Below are positions 32,373 to 39,519 of a stretch of 64,000 nucleotides of DNA, piece by piece (the stretch's first letter is position 1; the number at the start of each line of letters is the position of its first letter). This stretch comes from Aquidulcibacter paucihalophilus (lineage in GTDB: Bacteria; Pseudomonadota; Alphaproteobacteria; Caulobacterales; Caulobacteraceae). The notes under the pieces are model-generated. The model made no database searches. It was not told the origin of the DNA and saw nothing but the letters and a program-made list of their open reading frames with translations. The DNA is taken from assembly GCA_030285985.1 (NCBI GenBank), contig CP127384.1:2716501-2780500 (forward strand), read 5' to 3'. The translations under genes and the position numbers were made by a program.

Positions 32373-33248
32373 CTAGCGGCGCACCGACGCCCGCGCCTCG
32401 AGGTCCGCCCAGCGGCGGCTCAGGTCGGCCAGTTCGGTGCGCAGGCGGCTGGCTTCGGTGCGGCTGATCGCGCCGCTGCGTTCGCCGGCGGTGATGCGGG
32501 CCTCGATCTGGGCCGCGCGCGGGTCATTACCGTAGCCGCCGCCATTGTTGCCCGGCATGTAGCCGTCGCCGACGCGGCGGTTCAGATCGGCGTAGCGGGC
32601 TTCCAGATCCTGGCGCTCGCGGGAGTCGAGGCCGTCGCGTTCGTACTGGGCCTCCAGACGGACCAGCGCCTGGAAGTCGGTGCGCAGCCGGGTCGATTCC
32701 GTGCGGGTGATGTCGCGGGCGCGCAGGGCGGCCGCCACGCGGACGTAGAACGCGGCGCTCTGGCCGGCCAGCGGCTCCCAGCGGCCATAGCCGCCGCCAT
32801 TGTTGTCATCGTCCTCAGCGGACTCCAGCCGGTCGGTCAGGCGGCGGTAGCGGTCGGTCAGGTCGGTGCGTTCGGCGGTGGTGAAGCGGCCGTCGGCGGC
32901 ATAGCGGGTTTCCAGATCGACCAGTTCGGCGAAGCCGGCGCGCAGCCGCTCCGACTGGCGGTAGTTGATGGAGCCGTCCCGAACCCCGGCGTCCAGCCTG
33001 GCATCGAACTGGGTGCGCTGGTTGTACAGCGGCCGGCGACCACGGCTCCATTCGCTGTCCAGGGTGGCCTGGCCCTGCCCGAACAGGGTCCCGAGAATGG
33101 CCTCCAGCACCCGGCCGCCCTGCGACGGCTCCTGTGACTGAGGGCTGTAGGGAGTCGCGCTGTACGGCGTCTGGGCCGAGGCCACGCCGGCGGCGGCGAG
33201 GGTCAGGGCGGCGGCGGCGGCGGCCGTGAGGGTCTTGATGGTGGTCAT
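32373..33248 (-). CDS. secreted protein with three ~60-residue helical repeats
   Basis: A 291-aa exported protein with a Sec signal (MTTIKTLTAAAAAALTLAAAGVASAQ). After a short Gln/Ser-rich linker it carries three related charged helical repeats, at about residues 82-144, 165-228 and 245-289. Each begins like DARLDAGVRDGSINYRQSERLR and, in the first two, continues LxxLExRYxxDGxxxxERxDLxxRYxxL. Repeats 1 and 2 are joined by a DDDNNGGGYG linker, repeats 2 and 3 by GNNGGGYGND. The repeat type is common in alphaproteobacterial secreted proteins of unknown function. ATG 33248; the gene ends flush against repeat E2. Confidence 0.75.
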   Translation of the reverse strand: MTTIKTLTAAAAAALTLAAAGVASAQTPYSATPYSPQSQEPSQGGRVLEAILGTLFGQGQATLDSEWSRGRRPLYNQRTQFDARLDAGVRDGSINYRQSERLRAGFAELVDLETRYAADGRFTTAERTDLTDRYRRLTDRLESAEDDDNNGGGYGRWEPLAGQSAAFYVRVAAALRARDITRTESTRLRTDFQALVRLEAQYERDGLDSRERQDLEARYADLNRRVGDGYMPGNNGGGYGNDPRAAQIEARITAGERSGAISRTEASRLRTELADLSRRWADLEARASVRR

Positions 33249-33339
33249 GGGGGTTCTTTCCGGCAGTGAAGCCTGTCGCCGGAGAGAACGGGGTTGGGCG
33301 GGTAAGGTTGCGGCGGCGGCTTCTACAGCCCGCCGCCCG

Positions 33340-34482
33340 TCACGCGCGGCCGCCCCGCGTCAGACGCCATGTGCGCGGGTCGATCCTGGGTCGGACCGGC
33401 GGCGTCTCGCCCGGCAGCGCCTGGGGCTCGACGGCCGGCACAGAGGGCAGGGCCAGCGGGTCGACCTGGAAAGCGCCCGTCGGCGGCGGGGCGAGCGGCA
33501 GGGCGGGCGGCGCGGCGGGTGGCGCGGCCGGGCCCGGCGAGCGCGCGGCAGCGAACGTCGTCGGCACAGGCGCGGCAGCGGGGGGCTGCAGGTCGCGCAA
33601 CCGGCGATAGCCGCCCGAGGTATCGACGGTCAGGGCCGCCGGCAAACAGGCCGAATCCGACAGGCCATAAAGTTCGGCGGCCACGTCATAGACGCCACGC
33701 TCGATCAGCGTCCGGACGCCGAGTTGCAGGGGCTCCAGCGCGCTCTGGCCGCCGGAGAGATCGACGGCCACACCGCCGAGGATATCGAACACACCGGCGC
33801 GGATCTCGCGCCCGACAATCTGCTTCTGGTAGGCCGCGACCGCCACCACCTCCTGGGAGACGGAATCCACCAGCCGCAGGTCCATGGCGACATTCATGAC
33901 AAAGCGGGAGCTGCCAAAACCGGTCTTGGGATCCTCCGGGTTGATCGCCCCGACACGGAGTTCGCCACCCTCGGATTCGATATTGTAGTTGAGCTCGGTG
34001 ATGCCGCCGACAAGGTAGAACCGCGACCCGGCGACCTGGCCGGGATTGATCGCGCGCAGTGGTCCCGGCGCATCGCCGGCCGCGGTCGGCGTATCGGAGA
34101 GGACCTGGGCCGCGGCATAGGTCCGCTCGACCTCCGCGACCGTCTGGTCCGCCCTTTCGACCTGGGGCACACCGGCGCGACCCAGGGCGGTCACGGCGAA
34201 CAGGGACGCGCCCTGGGTCACCCTGCGTCCGGTCTCGAGATCCAGCTTGCCGGTCAGATCCGCGATGTCGCCCACGGCGAGGCGCGGCGCGACCAGTCCA
34301 CGACCCGCGGCCGTATCCGCCAGGCAGGTCAGGGCCGCGGTCAGGGGGGTGGCGTTGGCGGTCGCCGGCGCGCCCCCGACCGGCTCGGCATAAAGGCCGG
34401 TTGCGGGGTCAAAGCCCGTCGACGCACACCCCGAAAGGATCGAGGCGGACAGCAGGGCGACGATCAGGGTGCGGCCGTTCAC
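33340..34482 (-). CDS. hfaB: CsgG/HfaB-family outer-membrane lipoprotein
   Basis: A 380-aa CsgG-family protein, the pore-forming lipoprotein of curli-type secretion, called HfaB in holdfast anchoring. The signal MNGRTLIVALLSASILSGC places the lipidated Cys at residue 19. The CsgG core includes LAVGDIADLTGKLD, QGASLFAVTALGRAG, VGGITELNYNIESEG, and FVMNVAMDLRLVDSVSQEVV. A Pro/Ala-rich tail of about 90 residues follows the core and is not part of CsgG. It overlaps the upstream CsgG-like gene by four bases (ATGA), so the pair is coupled. The hfaB name is by similarity and synteny and is less certain than the family. Confidence 0.82.
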   Translation of the reverse strand: MNGRTLIVALLSASILSGCASTGFDPATGLYAEPVGGAPATANATPLTAALTCLADTAAGRGLVAPRLAVGDIADLTGKLDLETGRRVTQGASLFAVTALGRAGVPQVERADQTVAEVERTYAAAQVLSDTPTAAGDAPGPLRAINPGQVAGSRFYLVGGITELNYNIESEGGELRVGAINPEDPKTGFGSSRFVMNVAMDLRLVDSVSQEVVAVAAYQKQIVGREIRAGVFDILGGVAVDLSGGQSALEPLQLGVRTLIERGVYDVAAELYGLSDSACLPAALTVDTSGGYRRLRDLQPPAAAPVPTTFAAARSPGPAAPPAAPPALPLAPPPTGAFQVDPLALPSVPAVEPQALPGETPPVRPRIDPRTWRLTRGGRA

Positions 34483-35345
34483 GAATCGATCTCTGCCCGT
34501 TCAAGGCAGCCACTGTAGACGTCAGAGCCTTGCAGTCCGGCAAGAAGTTCAAAAATCCCCCGCTCCACCAGGGTGCGAACCGCCGCCTGCAGCGGTTCCA
34601 CCGACTGGACCCCGCCGGAGAGGACGCCGCCGACACTGGAGCTGCCGCCGGACAGGCCGAGGTTCATCTCTCGTCCAACCAGCTGCTTCTGGAAGGAGAC
34701 CGTATCGATGACGATCTGCGAACGGCTGTCGACCATGCGCAGGTCGATCGCGACGTTCATGACATAGTCGGAGGCACCGGCGCGGGCCCGCAGGCCGGTC
34801 ACGGCGGCCTCTCCGACCTGGCCGCTGATGCCGGAAGACTGGATGTTGTAGTTCAGCTCGGTGATGCCGCCGACGATGAAATACTCCGAACCCGCCACCT
34901 GACCGGCGAAGACCGGGCGGAAATTCTCCGCCGACTGGCCTGCCAGTTCGGGGGTGTCGGACAGCAGGTGGCGCTGGGCGTAGTCCAGTTCGATCTGGGC
35001 GACCGTATTGTCCAGCCGCTCGACCACGGGCGCGCCCGCCCGGGCCAGCGCCGTGATGGCGAACAGGGAGGCCCCCTGGGAGACGCGGGCGCCGGTATCG
35101 AAATCCACCCGGCCGGTCAGGTCGCCGATCCGCCCCACCGACATCCGGGGCGCGCTCAGCCCGAGGGTGCGGTTGCGGTCAGCGAGGCAGGTCAGGGCCG
35201 CCGTATAGGGAGTGGCGTTGCCTGTGGCATGGACCCGGCCGCCCCGAACGGCACCGTCCGGTGCCGCGGCCGCCGCCACGCCGGGAGCCGCCATGCTCGC
35301 GACCGCGAGGGCGATGATCGACAGTCGGACAGAAGGACGGATCAT
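34479..35345 (-). CDS. CsgG-family protein, non-lipidated paralogue
   Basis: A 288-aa CsgG-like protein closely related to the next gene over the core (MSVGRIGDLTGRVD, QGASLFAITALARAG, VGGITELNYNIQSSG, YVMNVAIDLRMVDSRSQ). Unlike that gene it has an ordinary Sec signal (MIRPSVRLSIIALAVASMAAPG, cleavage near Ala-Ala) and no lipobox Cys, and it lacks the Pro-rich tail. Two explanations are possible: it forms a mixed ring with the lipidated paralogue, or it works alone as a soluble or weakly anchored subunit. ATG 35345. It follows the HfaA-like gene by 30 bp on the same strand, consistent with one operon. Confidence 0.8.
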   Translation of the reverse strand: MIRPSVRLSIIALAVASMAAPGVAAAAAPDGAVRGGRVHATGNATPYTAALTCLADRNRTLGLSAPRMSVGRIGDLTGRVDFDTGARVSQGASLFAITALARAGAPVVERLDNTVAQIELDYAQRHLLSDTPELAGQSAENFRPVFAGQVAGSEYFIVGGITELNYNIQSSGISGQVGEAAVTGLRARAGASDYVMNVAIDLRMVDSRSQIVIDTVSFQKQLVGREMNLGLSGGSSSVGGVLSGGVQSVEPLQAAVRTLVERGIFELLAGLQGSDVYSGCLERAEIDS

Positions 35346-35375
35346 GTCGGGTCTCCGGTGAGGGCGGAAAGGGGG

Positions 35376-35804
35376 TCAGCGCGGCGCGTTGCCGTTGGCC
35401 GTGACGGTGCCGGTGTTCGCCTGGTCGGAGTTGACGATCACCGTGTTCCAGGAACCCACCACCGAGACCGTCAGCAGATTGCCGATCGCCGTGCTGGTGC
35501 TGCTCCCGGCCCCGGCCGAGAAATAGTCGGCGCCGCTGGCGGCCTGGTCGGTGCCGCTGCCATCCGCCTGGAAATAGGCGTTGGAGTCGTTCTGGATGAT
35601 GCCGTTCACGATCAGACGATTGTCGTTCCGGGTCTGGGAGGACGGCGCATAGGTGCGGGTCTCCATCTGGCGACCGTTGCCATAGCCAGCCTCATAGGTG
35701 GCGAGGACGCCGCCGCGGGCCGGAGCGCTCTGGGCCAGGGCCGGAGAGGCCATGAGGCCGCCGACGACGAGAGCGCAGTTGAGGAATGAGCGGAAATGGT
35801 TCAC
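35376..35804 (-). CDS. hfaA: HfaA-like secreted holdfast-anchor/amyloid candidate
   Basis: A 142-aa exported protein (signal VNHFRSFLNCALVVGGLMASPALAQ). Mature sequence is rich in Asn, Ser, Thr and Gly with alternating beta-strand patterns: RLIVNGIIQNDSNAYFQADG, AIGNLLTVSVVGSWNTVIVNS, QANTGTVTANG. The NTVIVNSxQxNxG segment and small size resemble Caulobacter HfaA, a CsgA/CsgB-like surface subunit exported through HfaB. GTG 35804 has GAAGGG about 9 nt upstream; an earlier start is antisense noise. It lies directly upstream of the two CsgG-like genes, its probable export pores. Family assignment is moderate. Confidence 0.65.
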   Translation of the reverse strand: MNHFRSFLNCALVVGGLMASPALAQSAPARGGVLATYEAGYGNGRQMETRTYAPSSQTRNDNRLIVNGIIQNDSNAYFQADGSGTDQAASGADYFSAGAGSSTSTAIGNLLTVSVVGSWNTVIVNSDQANTGTVTANGNAPR

Positions 35805-35874
35805 TGTAGAAAACCCTTCAAGGGACGAGGGTGTCGCCGCGTTGCAGCGCGACGACACCGGGACGTCAGTGGTT

Positions 35875-36489
35875 TTAGAAGCCCGTGACCGTGAGGCTGT
35901 TGCCGATGGCGGCAGCCGTCGCGTTGACCGATCCGCGGACGTCGCGGACGGTAGCGCCCATGACCGCATTGACGCCGGCCTGGTTGATCTGGGTCGAAGC
36001 CAGACGGCCGAAGTCGGCATTGACGCTCGCCGAGTTGCTCAGAGCGGCCGAGGTCGCAGCCACATCGCCGCCGACATTGCCGATGGTTGCGTTCAGCGTG
36101 GCGGTGGGATCGTAGGCGGCCAGCTGGGTGTTGTTCAGGACGCCGACCCAGTCGCCTTCGATGCTGGCCGAGTTGGCAATGGCAGCGGAGGTGGCGGCCA
36201 CATCGCCCTGGACGTTCGAGATCGAGGCCGAGAGGTCCGAACGCGCGTCGCCCCAGAAGTTCTGATAGTTGTTCAGGGTCGCGAGGCTGGAGCCTTCGGC
36301 CGTGAACGAGTTGGCGATCGCGGCCGAGGTCAGGGCCACGTCTTCCGTGACGTTCTGGACCGTGGCGTTGAGCTGGGCCCGGATGTTGGCGTTGTTGCGC
36401 TGGTTGTTGTCCAGGGACTGGGCCTGGGCGGCGCCGGCGGAGACAGCGAGGCCGAGGGCGATCGCCAGGATGGAGACGGTGGTTTTCAT
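35875..36489 (-). CDS. secreted protein with four 46-residue repeats, putative surface-fibre subunit
   Basis: A 204-aa exported protein (signal MKTTVSILAIALGLAVSAGAAQAQ). Four repeats begin at residues 41, 87, 133 and 178, each of the form NATVxNVxxDVAxTSAAIANSxSxEG followed by Asn/Gln-rich LNNxQ-type sequence. Cys is absent. Low complexity, Asn/Gln ladders and constant repeat length resemble amyloid-forming subunits, and it is the first gene of the HfaA/CsgG cluster. HfaD is the holdfast third component, but this is much shorter, so I do not use that name. ATG 36489 has AGGAACTC upstream. Family unassigned. Confidence 0.7.
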   Translation of the reverse strand: MKTTVSILAIALGLAVSAGAAQAQSLDNNQRNNANIRAQLNATVQNVTEDVALTSAAIANSFTAEGSSLATLNNYQNFWGDARSDLSASISNVQGDVAATSAAIANSASIEGDWVGVLNNTQLAAYDPTATLNATIGNVGGDVAATSAALSNSASVNADFGRLASTQINQAGVNAVMGATVRDVRGSVNATAAAIGNSLTVTGF

Positions 36490-36850
36490 CGTAGAGTTCC
36501 TTTCGGTGCCGGGAAGTCGGCAGACGAGAACCCGCAACGACCGTACCAGCGGCCCGCCCCCCCGCCTCTTCATGTTTCGGTCACCAGGAAAGGCCCGTTC
36601 CGGTGCCGGAATTCGCCGCCCGGGAGAATTTCTCGCGTTAATCTGTCGATCGTAAGAGGTTGTGAACCCTGCCTGTCAGGACTCTGTTCATGATCAATTA
36701 AGTCTTACATTTCATGAGCTTCATAACGAGACAGAGGGCTGGTCCGGTTTGGTACATTTCCGGACATGCGTGTGCCGGAGAGACCGGGCCGGTCGTTGTC
36801 GCAGAGGCCCGGGCGGTTCGCCGTCCTCCTCCTGAAGGTCAGGCCTGCCC
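36490..36850. other. AT-rich intergenic region upstream of the surface-fibre cluster
   Basis: A 361-bp gap between divergent genes. It has no convincing open frame with a Shine-Dalgarno. It includes an AT-rich patch at about 36635-36735 (TTAATCTGTCGATCGTAAG, ATGATCAATTAAGTCTTAC, TTTCATGAGCTTCAT) that is the likely promoter area. A perfect sigma-70 or CtrA site was not identified by eye. Confidence 0.5.
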
Positions 36851-37669
36851 ATGCTGCCCCTCCCCGACCTGATCCTCCTGTTCACCGCCCTGATCGCGGC
36901 CGGGCTGGTGGGCGGGCTCGTGGCCGGACTGTTCGGGGTCGGGGGCGGGACGGTGATCGTGCCGGCAGTGTTCTATGCGTTCGAGGTGCTCGGCATCGGC
37001 GGCGAGGGGAACCTGCATACGGCGATCGGGACGTCACTGCTGACCATCGTCGCGACCTCGTGGCGGTCGCTGAAGGCGCATCGGGCGCACGGGGCGGTGG
37101 ATGAGGGGGTGCTGAAGACCTGGACGCCCTGGGTGGCGGCGGGGGCGCTGGTCGGGGCGGGCGTGGCCGGCTTCACCTCGATGCAGGGGCTGGCCATCGT
37201 CTATGGCGTCTGCCTGCTGGTGGTGGCGGCGCAGATGGGGCTGCTGCCGGAGCGGGTCACGCTGAGGCGCGACCTGCCGGAGGGCTGGGGCCGGCGCGTG
37301 ACCGGAACGGTGATCGGCGGGCTGTCGGCCATGATGGGGATCGGCGGCGGGAGCTTCGGCGGGATGATGATGACCCTGTGCGGGCGGCCGATCCATCAGG
37401 CGGTGGCGACGGCCTCGGGCTTCGGCCTGGCCATAGGCGCGGCGGCGACCCTCGGGTTCATCGTCTTCGGCTGGGACGCGGGCGGACGGCCGCCGCTGTC
37501 GCTGGGCTATGTCAATGTGCCCGGGGCGATCGTGATGGCGGTGCTGACCACGGCGGTGGCACCCTGGGGCGCGAAGCTGGCGCACTCGCTCGACCGGGCG
37601 GTGCTGAGACGGGCGTTCGCCGTGTGGCTGCTGGTGACGGCGGCGGCGGTGGTGGGGAAGGCGCTGTAG
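36851..37669 (+). CDS. TSUP-family (TauE/SafE) sulfite/organosulfur exporter
   Basis: A 272-aa membrane protein of about eight helices with two TauE/SafE repeats. Typical motifs are GLFGVGGGTVIVPA in the first half and GIGGGSFGGMMM in the second. The family exports sulfite, sulfoacetate or related anions. ATG 36851 has AAGGTC upstream. It is divergent from the surface-fibre cluster and convergent with the aspartic-protease gene, with repeat E3 filling the gap 1 bp after its stop. Substrate unknown. Confidence 0.88.
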   Translation: MLPLPDLILLFTALIAAGLVGGLVAGLFGVGGGTVIVPAVFYAFEVLGIGGEGNLHTAIGTSLLTIVATSWRSLKAHRAHGAVDEGVLKTWTPWVAAGALVGAGVAGFTSMQGLAIVYGVCLLVVAAQMGLLPERVTLRRDLPEGWGRRVTGTVIGGLSAMMGIGGGSFGGMMMTLCGRPIHQAVATASGFGLAIGAAATLGFIVFGWDAGGRPPLSLGYVNVPGAIVMAVLTTAVAPWGAKLAHSLDRAVLRRAFAVWLLVTAAAVVGKAL

Positions 37670-37670
37670 G

Positions 37671-37777
37671 GGTGATTGGTGGTTGGTGATTGGTGGCTGC
37701 TGGATCGGTCACCGGCTCCTGATCGAGACACGCCGGTCGCGCCACTGCCAGTCACCAATCACCAAACACCAATCACC
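37671..37777. repeat. heptad-armed inverted repeat element E3
   Basis: A 107-bp element with a near-perfect 25-bp inverted repeat (one AACACC unit departs). Its core starts GCTGGATCGG and belongs with E4, not with E1/E2/E6. It fills the whole 110-bp gap between two convergent genes. Confidence 0.85.
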
Positions 37778-37779
37778 CT

Positions 37780-38289
37780 TCAGGGCCGCAGCGTCAGTCC
37801 CACCGGCGTCGCGCTGAACGAGGAGAGGCGGCCGAGGTAGCTCATGCCGAGCAGGCTGTGCGGCAGGCCGCGCTGGACGACGAGGGCCTCGACCTGTTCG
37901 ACGCGGGCCCCCGCGACGGCCACGGCCTGAAGCGCGACGGTCGCGGCGGGGACGGGGCCGGAGGCGGTGATGACTGTGGCAGAGAAGTCGCCGGCCTTGA
38001 GCCTCAGCCCCAGACGGGCGGCGTCGGCCGGGGTCAGGACCACGACGCTGGCGCCGGTGTCGACCATGACGCGCACGGCCGTGCCATTGATCTGCGCGTC
38101 GGCCCAGTAGTGGCCGTCGGCGGCCTTCAGCACCTGGGCCGGAGCGCCATGGGCGGGGGCGTGAGCGGGTGCGGGCGTGGCGGCCTGGGCCTGACCGCGC
38201 GCATCGGCGTGGTTCAGCCACCAGGCCGTACTCAGGGCGGAAGCCACGGCCAGGGCCATGACTCCGGCGGAGGAAAAGTCGAAACGCAT
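37780..38289 (-). CDS. retropepsin-like clan AA aspartic protease
   Basis: A 169-aa protein of the TIGR02281-type clan AA family. A single N-terminal helix (about 9-26) anchors it to the inner membrane, followed by an Ala/Pro-rich linker. The protease unit starts near residue 53 with the active-site D77 in VRVMVDTGASVVVL and ends with LPHSLLGMSYLGRL, the family's GLxxLG-type motif. One Asp per chain means that it must dimerise to act, as in retropepsins. ATG 38289. Its stop is 2 bp from repeat E3. Known relatives process or are processed near the membrane; the substrate is unknown. Confidence 0.9.
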   Translation of the reverse strand: MRFDFSSAGVMALAVASALSTAWWLNHADARGQAQAATPAPAHAPAHGAPAQVLKAADGHYWADAQINGTAVRVMVDTGASVVVLTPADAARLGLRLKAGDFSATVITASGPVPAATVALQAVAVAGARVEQVEALVVQRGLPHSLLGMSYLGRLSSFSATPVGLTLRP

Positions 38290-38388
38290 ACGCCGTCCGT
38301 CGTGAACTCGCCGCTTCTGCAGCCCCTCCCCTGTCGCACACGGCCGTTGGGATGCGGTGAAGGGGCGTGGTTTGCGGGGAGTTAAGGC

Positions 38389-38496
38389 GGTGATTGGTGG
38401 TTGGTGATTGGTGGCGGCTGGATCCTGTCCCGGTGGTGGGTAAGCCGGCGCCGGCGGCCGCCCCATCCAGTCACCAATCACCAACCACCAATCACC
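38389..38496. repeat. heptad-armed inverted repeat element E4
   Basis: A 108-bp element with perfect 25-bp inverted arms and a core GCTGGATCCT...CATCC related to E3. Its right arm overlaps the stop codon of the DUF1289 gene (38492-38494). Confidence 0.9.
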
Positions 38497-38701
38497 CCGC
38501 GCGCGCTTCGCGCGCGGGCAGTTCCGCCAGGATCGTCGCCCGCTCCGCATCGGTGAAACCGCTCCACCCGGCGATCTCGGACAGGGTGCGCCAGCAGCCC
38601 AGGCAAAGGCTGGTGGCGCCGTCGACGACGCAGACCTTCACGCAGGGGGTCGCGATGCTGCGTGGCGGGCCCTGTGGATTTTCAGCGACAGTAGATGACA
38701 T
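38492..38701 (-). CDS. DUF1289 domain-containing protein
   Basis: A 69-aa protein with the DUF1289 pattern: TPCVKVCVVD, SLCLGCWRTLSEIAGW, then a helical tail. Four Cys (CxxxC and CxxC) suggest a small metal-binding site. Function is unknown for the family. ATG 38701. The TGA stop is the TGA of the GGTGATT heptad of repeat E4, so the repeat defines the protein's C-terminus, and translation ends exactly at the repeat. Upstream is an AT-rich 150-bp gap shared with the following small gene on the other strand. Confidence 0.9.
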   Translation of the reverse strand: MSSTVAENPQGPPRSIATPCVKVCVVDGATSLCLGCWRTLSEIAGWSGFTDAERATILAELPAREARAG

Positions 38702-38854
38702 GAATGCGAAATATGGTCCGGCAGCGGATTAAAACTGATTGCATTTTTTACGTCGCGGGGTTAGATGGAGGCTGACGCGAAACGACTATGACGGTGAGAT
38801 CCCCGAAAAGCACGACGTGTCTCTTTTCATCCATCACTCGAAAGGAGACGCCAG

Positions 38855-39010
38855 ATGAAAGACAGAGACCGCAATCTGCAGCACGCCATGATGTCCTTCG
38901 CCCTGTGGGGCGGGATGCTGGTGAATACGAAGAACGGCTATGGGGCCGGCGACCGTGTGGTCAGCCACCCGTCCAACTTCGTGCCGATCAAGCTCGGCAA
39001 GCGCGACTAG
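38855..39010 (+). CDS. small 51-aa protein, unknown
   Basis: A 51-codon frame with good support: ATG 38855, AAAGGAG 8 nt upstream, and a clear terminator 26 nt after the stop. The peptide starts MKDRDRNLQHAMMSFALWGG and ends PSNFVPIKLGKRD; it is basic at both ends with a short hydrophobic centre (FALWGGMLV) too weak for a sure membrane helix. Its own AT-rich promoter region (38725-38765) and terminator argue for a real, separately expressed small protein. I do not recognise a family. Confidence 0.65.
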   Translation: MKDRDRNLQHAMMSFALWGGMLVNTKNGYGAGDRVVSHPSNFVPIKLGKRD

Positions 39011-39035
39011 GTCGCGCCGCATCGCAGACGACCCC

Positions 39036-39064
39036 AGCCCCGGTCCGCAAGGTCCGGGGCTTTG
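39036..39064 (+). terminator. hairpin terminator after the 51-aa gene
   Basis: AGCCCCGG / CCGGGGCT stem with a 10-nt loop followed by TTTGCAATTC, 26 nt after the small gene's stop. Confidence 0.7.
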
Positions 39065-39141
39065 CAATTCCACCGTCAGGGTTGGTCAGTCGCGCGATCC
39101 CGAGACCTGTGTCAGGATAGTTGCGTGAGGGGTTCCGCATC

Positions 39142-39462
39142 ATGTTCAGGCTGAAGGCGACGCTCGTCGCCACGACGCTGATGCGGCCGTGGCGCACCGG
39201 CTGGTCAGCGGACCGCGGCGTGGACTTTTCGTTGGTCGCCCCGACGCCAGCGGCGACGGCTCCGACACTGATGCGTGACGACGGCCCCGCCGGCGAGCGC
39301 CGCTGTTTCATCGATGAAGACGAGGCCCTGCTGACGGCTGCCGCCGTGGTGCGCCGCTTCGAAAGCCTCGGCACGACCGGGGCGGCGATCGAGGCCCCCG
39401 CCGGGGATGCGGCCGATACCGCCGGCCTGCGGGTCTGGTGGTCGCTGTCGGGCAAGCCCTAG
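39142..39462 (+). CDS. hypothetical protein, 106 aa
   Basis: No family recognised. Begins MFRLKATLVATTLMRPWRTGW and continues with DDGPAGERRCFIDEDEALLTAAAVVRRFESLG, suggesting a short helical protein; no clear membrane helix. ATG 39142 has GAGGGG about 12 nt upstream; a TTG at 39121 would add seven residues. It could be a real small gene on codon usage and position, but it has no recognisable domain. The enoyl-CoA hydratase gene follows 57 bp later. Confidence 0.5.
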   Translation: MFRLKATLVATTLMRPWRTGWSADRGVDFSLVAPTPAATAPTLMRDDGPAGERRCFIDEDEALLTAAAVVRRFESLGTTGAAIEAPAGDAADTAGLRVWWSLSGKP

Positions 39463-39519
39463 GGACCCGAGACCCCGGCCGACATTGCGGCCGGGCCGCG
39501 CGTGCGGCACATCGGGTGG

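Noticed and set aside
36490..36850. Possible CtrA box (TTAA-N7-TTAA) upstream of the fibre cluster
   Set aside because: TTAA occurrences are present but no pair has the 7-nt spacing.
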